Shown: one piece after another, positions 6,823-7,152 of the stretch
How the letters are laid out: each line of letters starts with the position of its first letter
How positions within the stretch are numbered: position 1 is the stretch's first letter
Assembly: GCA_031258335.1 (NCBI GenBank)
Contig: JAIRMY010000162.1
Coordinates: 1 to 7,152, forward strand
DNA from: Spirochaetaceae bacterium
Lineage (GTDB): Bacteria > Spirochaetota > Spirochaetia > Treponematales > Breznakiellaceae
Direction: 5' to 3'
Length of the DNA stretch: 7,152 bases
Notes under the pieces: generated by a model
Told to the model about the DNA's origin: nothing
The model's database searches: none
What the model saw: only the letters and a program-made list of their open reading frames with translations
Position numbers and translations under genes: made by a program

Positions 6823-6866
6823 CGGTTATGGCACAGCAATTTTACTTTTATGAGACGAGGGAAGGC
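6823..6866. repeat. 44-bp direct repeat, copy 1
   Basis: This stretch is identical, base for base, to 7109-7152 and has the same orientation. It begins CGGTTATGGCACAGC and ends CGAGGGAAGGC. Copy 1 lies just upstream of the rho promoter. On the minus strand it reads AFPRLIKVKLLCHNR; on the plus strand it reads MAQQFYFYETREG, continuing to a stop at 6924-6926 (32 residues, no SD). An 8-bp inverted repeat, ACGCGGTT (6820-6827) and AACCGCGT (6917-6924), brackets this copy, so the whole mobile or repeated unit could be about 105 bp. That boundary is a guess. Confidence 0.85.
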
Positions 6867-6945
6867 ATCGCCCTTATCATGTTGAAGGCAGAAGCCGAAG
6901 CCAGTTTTGGGTATGCAACCGCGTAGCACAGCCGCGAAGCGGATT

Positions 6946-7152
6946 TTAAACTTGCTGGCAGGCTGGCGGGGCTTGTGTCTTTTTCCGGCGTTTAACACCG
7001 GAAACTACGGCAAAAACAAGTACGGCGGCGGGGAGCAGCGCCATATTCACGGTGCGGGCAAACGTCATCGCTGCCTGTTTTTTTTCTGGGTCAACTATCC
7101 TATCCAAACGGTTATGGCACAGCAATTTTACTTTTATGAGACGAGGGAAGGC
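6946..7152 (-). CDS. C-terminal end of a membrane-anchored protein, GldG-like (partial)
   Basis: The frame is open on the minus strand from the window edge to TAA at 6946-6948, giving 68 codons with no start in view. After the repeat-encoded first 15 residues comes LDRIVDPEKKQAAMTFARTV, one hydrophobic helix (NMALLPAAVLVFAVVSGV), and a basic end KRRKK followed by TQAPPACQQV. A single C-terminal membrane helix capped by Arg/Lys, after an amphipathic run, is how GldG-type ABC auxiliary proteins end. The wording of this tail resembles my memory of treponemal members, but the main domain is out of the window. The first 15 residues are encoded by repeat copy 2, which suggests an in-frame insertion next to the membrane anchor. 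Any other type of tail-anchored membrane protein would look similar. Confidence 0.55.
   Translation of the reverse strand, partial: AFPRLIKVKLLCHNRLDRIVDPEKKQAAMTFARTVNMALLPAAVLVFAVVSGVKRRKKTQAPPACQQV
7109..7152. repeat. 44-bp direct repeat, copy 2 (cut by window end)
   Basis: It matches 6823-6866 exactly over 44 bases and reaches the last base of the window, so the true match may be longer. The copies are 286 bp apart (start to start). This copy lies within the reading frame of the GldG-like tail and is translated there as AFPRLIKVKLLCHNR, the same peptide as the minus-strand frame of copy 1. The bases left of the repeat differ between the copies except for the shared CGGTT, which marks that end as a real boundary. 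Confidence 0.85.

Noticed and set aside
6828..6926. Plus-strand 32-residue frame beginning MAQQFYFYETREG
   Set aside because: Its start codon lies in the repeat and recurs in copy 2, but neither copy has an SD, and copy 2 overlaps a more plausible gene on the other strand. Kept only as an observation in the repeat entries.
6798..6998. Minus-strand 66-codon open frame containing repeat copy 1
   Set aside because: It overlaps the better supported GldG-like tail in another frame, has no clear SD, and its end runs into the rho promoter. It may simply reflect the open reading through the repeat.
1..7152. Search for CRISPR arrays, transposases, phage genes, toxin-antitoxin pairs and known riboswitches
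   Set aside because: Only the one two-copy repeat was seen; no regular spacer pattern, no recombinase or nuclease motifs, and no riboswitch core that I can recognise.

Overview
The window (about 50% G+C by eye) reads as ordinary bacterial chromosome. It most resembles a spirochaete of the Treponema group. That is an inference from three things: the rho-rpmE pair (the same order as I recall in Treponema pallidum), a Rho with the APPRTGKT P-loop and a long N-terminal extension, and a protein tail resembling GldG-type ABC-transporter auxiliary proteins upstream. Intact histidine and leucine biosynthesis genes argue against a reduced pathogen genome and fit a free-living or gut treponeme. The species is not determined.

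Layout. Plus strand 1-927: the last codons of an unidentified gene, then a PHP-family histidinol-phosphatase whose Shine-Dalgarno (SD) sequence overlaps the upstream stop codon. Minus strand 2808-935: a small unknown protein (85 aa) overlapping by ATGA a double-ATPase peptide ABC protein of the YejF type. This pair converges on the phosphatase with a 7-bp gap. Plus strand 2978-4373: a clear sigma-70-type promoter, tRNA-Thr(TGT), tRNA-Tyr(GTA), leuB and an intrinsic terminator, which look like one transcription unit. The leuB start codon lies two bases after the tRNA-Tyr 3' end and has no SD. Minus strand 6815-4373: a consensus-like promoter, a leader of about 268 nt, rho (613 codons) and rpmE (zinc-type L31). 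Minus strand 7152-6946: the 3' end of a membrane-anchored protein that resembles the GldG family.

The stretch 6513-6945 holds no convincing gene. It contains the rho leader, the rho promoter and the first copy of an exact 44-bp direct repeat. The second copy lies at the window edge, inside the reading frame of the GldG-like tail.

Functionally the window mixes amino-acid biosynthesis (His, Leu), peptide uptake, translation (two tRNAs, L31) and transcription termination (Rho). I do not see a defence system, CRISPR array, transposase or novel multi-gene machine. The observations most worth a second look are the tRNA-Tyr/leuB junction and the in-frame dispersed repeat.
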